Origin: Nitrospirota bacterium
GTDB taxonomy: Bacteria > Nitrospirota > Thermodesulfovibrionia > UBA6902
Direction of reading: 5' to 3'
Length of the DNA stretch: 5,706 nucleotides
Assembly: GCA_024277515.1 (NCBI GenBank)
Contig: JAJRVB010000125.1
Coordinates: forward strand, 1 to 5,706
Under the pieces are notes generated by a model. That model searched no databases. It was given only the letters and a program-made list of their open reading frames with translations, and had not been told where the DNA came from. Positions 4,101 to 5,706 of this stretch are shown piece by piece (the stretch's first letter is position 1; every line of letters starts with the position of its first letter). The position numbers and the translations under genes were made by a program.

Positions 4101-5663
4101 TCATTGAGTCAGAATCCACTCAACGGCTTCAGGCAGGTCCTTTGCGATAAAAGAGGCGCTCGTGTTCTCAAAAAGAGGAGTTTGTGAAAGCAGTATCCCG
4201 GCCCCCCCGACTTTCTTTACGAGAAGGACATCCGACTCCTTGTCGCCGATTATATAGGAGCCCCTCAGGTTTATTCTGTGCTTGAGTCTCGCTTCGAGGA
4301 CCATCTGCGGCTCCGGCTTCCGGCATGCGCAGTGTTCATCAGGATGGTGGGGGCAGTAGAGAAAATCATCCATCCCGAGTTCTTTTTGAAGATACGCGTT
4401 GGACCCCTTTACAAACTCTGTATCCACAATACCCCTTGCTATACCCGACTGGTTTGTGATGCCGATGAGTTTAAAGCCTGCCTTCTTTAATTTTTTCAGC
4501 CCTGCCCTGACACCCCGCAATATGACCAGATCATCGAAACTGTTCAGATAGTTCATGTCTTTGATAAGGGTGCCGTCCTTGTCGAGGAAGACGGCCCTGT
4601 TTACACCGAGTATAGTCTTTACGGAATCAAATACTTCACTTGCGGAAATGTTCTGCATGCAGTCGAGATGTTCCTCAGGGCACTCCCTTTTCATGCATGG
4701 GGCGCACGGGAGGTCTTTTGAAATGACTTTATGCCCCTGTCCGAAAGGCCCTGTTGCAGTGCTGTCAGTGGAGCCGAAAATTGCCGCGACCGGCACAAAG
4801 AGCGCGGAAGCCATATGCATGGGGCCTGAGTCATTGGTAACGAAGGCATCGCACTCTGCTGTTAATGCTGCAAGCTCTCTGAGGCTGGTCTTCCCTGACA
4901 TTACCATTATGCGGGGGCCGTAGTTTTCCATCTTCATCCGTAGTTTCACCCTGTTTATTTGCTCAACGATTTCATTCGCAATTTCAACTTCGGACGGTCC
5001 TCCGAATATTATGATCCTGCCATTCAGTTCTTTGATTATTTTGACGGCGAGCTCGGCGAATTTCCCGGAAGGCCATCTTTTTGCCGACCCGTATGTTGCC
5101 CCCGGATTAATGCCGATAAGGGGCAGGTCTTTCTCAGGGAAGAATGATGAAAGCAGTGTACGCGCCCATTGGCGCTCTTTGTCAGTCAGGTGAATGTATG
5201 GCCGGGTATCGAGAGTTTCAATGCCTGCTGACCTCAGAAGGCCCTGGTAGTAATAGACTTGATGTTGAGAGAGGATTTCTTTTTCTACGGGGACCGCCTC
5301 TGTTAAGAGAAAGCCCCTGCCGTCCCGTTTGTATCCTGTCCTTTCCGGGATGCCTGCAAGCCAGGTTACCAGCGCTGCGTCAAATGCATTTTGAAGCAGT
5401 ATGGCTTTATCGAAGCCCTCTTTACGGAGTCTCTTTGCGAGTTTCAGCTTTCCTGTCAGGCCCCTGTAACTGTCTTCATATAGAATGATTTCATCGATGT
5501 CCGGGTTCTCCTGAAAAATCTCCGACACCCAGGGTTTGACAAGCAGGCTTACCCGGGCGTCGGGGAATGCATGGCGTATGGTCCTGATTGCAGGCAGGGT
5601 AAGGACCGCATCGCCGATCCAGTTTACACCCCGAATGAGAATTTTCCCTGGAGGATCACTCAT
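4101..5663 (-). CDS. Fusion of LPS heptosyltransferase II (WaaF-like, GT9) and heptose-bisphosphate phosphatase (GmhB-like HAD)
   Basis: The 520-residue protein joins two heptose-pathway enzymes. Residues 1-352 are a GT9 heptosyltransferase: ILIRGVNWIGDAVLTLPA (8-25) with Asp18 as likely catalytic base, GATYGSAKRWP (188-197) with Lys195, VTNDSGPMHMASAL (275-288), AIFGSTDSTATGPFG (294-308) and a Cys4 cluster (320, 323, 328, 335). NWIGD is the WaaF-type signature. Residues 356-520 are a HAD phosphatase: FLDKDGTL (359-366) with Asp361 and Asp363, GITNQSG (401-407), a zinc-type CPHH...CAC (Cys437, His439, Cys445, Cys447), RKP with Lys449, and GDKESD (473-478). GmhB removes the C7 phosphate of heptose 1,7-bisphosphate before nucleotide activation; WaaF adds the second inner-core heptose. 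The junction has no linker and no good internal start, and the frame is unbroken. No Shine-Dalgarno precedes the ATG, and the start overlaps candidate ends of an upstream frame, suggesting translational coupling. The frame stays open to the window edge, but the family N-terminus supports the ATG at 5663. A HisB-N-like phosphatase is the main alternative for the HAD half. Confidence 0.9.
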   Translation of the reverse strand: MSDPPGKILIRGVNWIGDAVLTLPAIRTIRHAFPDARVSLLVKPWVSEIFQENPDIDEIILYEDSYRGLTGKLKLAKRLRKEGFDKAILLQNAFDAALVTWLAGIPERTGYKRDGRGFLLTEAVPVEKEILSQHQVYYYQGLLRSAGIETLDTRPYIHLTDKERQWARTLLSSFFPEKDLPLIGINPGATYGSAKRWPSGKFAELAVKIIKELNGRIIIFGGPSEVEIANEIVEQINRVKLRMKMENYGPRIMVMSGKTSLRELAALTAECDAFVTNDSGPMHMASALFVPVAAIFGSTDSTATGPFGQGHKVISKDLPCAPCMKRECPEEHLDCMQNISASEVFDSVKTILGVNRAVFLDKDGTLIKDMNYLNSFDDLVILRGVRAGLKKLKKAGFKLIGITNQSGIARGIVDTEFVKGSNAYLQKELGMDDFLYCPHHPDEHCACRKPEPQMVLEARLKHRINLRGSYIIGDKESDVLLVKKVGGAGILLSQTPLFENTSASFIAKDLPEAVEWILTQ

Positions 5664-5706
5664 TTGCGGGTTTTTTTGCCCGTAGTTTTTTCCCTGTTCC
5701 TGCTGC
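5656..5706 (-). CDS. Possible 3' end of an upstream minus-strand gene
   Basis: Two frames read in from the right edge and stop across the start codon of the WaaF-GmhB fusion. One ends with TGA at 5658-5656 and encodes ...KKLRAKKPANE; the other ends with TGA at 5662-5660, an ATGA overlap, and encodes ...EKTTGKKTRK. Either would be a Lys-rich C-terminus of a co-transcribed gene. Sixteen or fewer codons cannot identify the product or decide between frames. The lack of a ribosome site for the fusion gene favours a coupled upstream gene. Confidence 0.35.
   Translation of the reverse strand, partial: AAGTGKKLRAKKPANE

Noticed and set aside
4555..4923. 122-codon plus-strand open frame
   Set aside because: Antisense to the WaaF half of the fusion over conserved motifs; no independent evidence.
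5144..5488. 114-codon plus-strand open frame, rich in Cys and Arg
   Set aside because: Antisense to the fusion gene's N-terminal domain; composition fits a shadow frame.

Overview
The window looks like chromosomal DNA of a Gram-negative bacterium with a heptose-containing lipopolysaccharide (LPS) core. It carries two different family-9 glycosyltransferases (heptosyltransferase type), a heptose-bisphosphate phosphatase domain and a UDP-glucose dehydrogenase. Base composition is moderate and the intergenic regions are AT-rich and full of small inverted repeats. The protein style (Cys-rich C-termini on the glycosyltransferases, a DUF3108 protein, a small isoamylase-early-set protein) suggests Nitrospirota or a Desulfobacterota-like lineage, but that is an impression from family resemblance and not a demonstrated placement.

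Layout, left to right. A UDP-glucose 6-dehydrogenase gene on the minus strand runs off the left edge (1-1111). Upstream of it, also minus, is a secreted DUF3108 protein (1202-1984). A 155-bp gap holds a 20-bp near-palindrome, a chain of four tiny inverted repeats and a G+C-rich hairpin. Next comes a minus-strand WaaC-like heptosyltransferase (2140-3147, start moved 13 codons inside the longest reading frame). A 466-bp non-coding stretch holds its likely promoter, a foldback element of about 174 bp and a candidate promoter for the next gene. That gene is the only plus-strand one: a small protein with a basic, disordered N-terminus and a CBM48-type glycogen-binding domain (3614-4084). It converges, with 16 bp between stop codons, on a 520-residue minus-strand gene (4101-5663) that fuses a WaaF-like heptosyltransferase to a GmhB-like HAD phosphatase. 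A further minus-strand gene probably ends just at the right edge.

How the genes fit together. The GmhB domain would dephosphorylate heptose 1,7-bisphosphate on the way to ADP-heptose; the WaaF and WaaC domains would use ADP-heptose to build the inner core on Kdo2-lipid A. UDP-glucose dehydrogenase would supply UDP-glucuronate for acidic sugars in LPS or capsule. The DUF3108 protein is exported and may act in the envelope. The CBM48 protein is the outlier in orientation and theme and may concern glycogen. No CRISPR array, transposase gene, tRNA or rRNA is visible. The most notable items are the WaaF-GmhB fusion with a shortened zinc loop, the chain of mini-hairpins, and the foldback element between the divergent genes.
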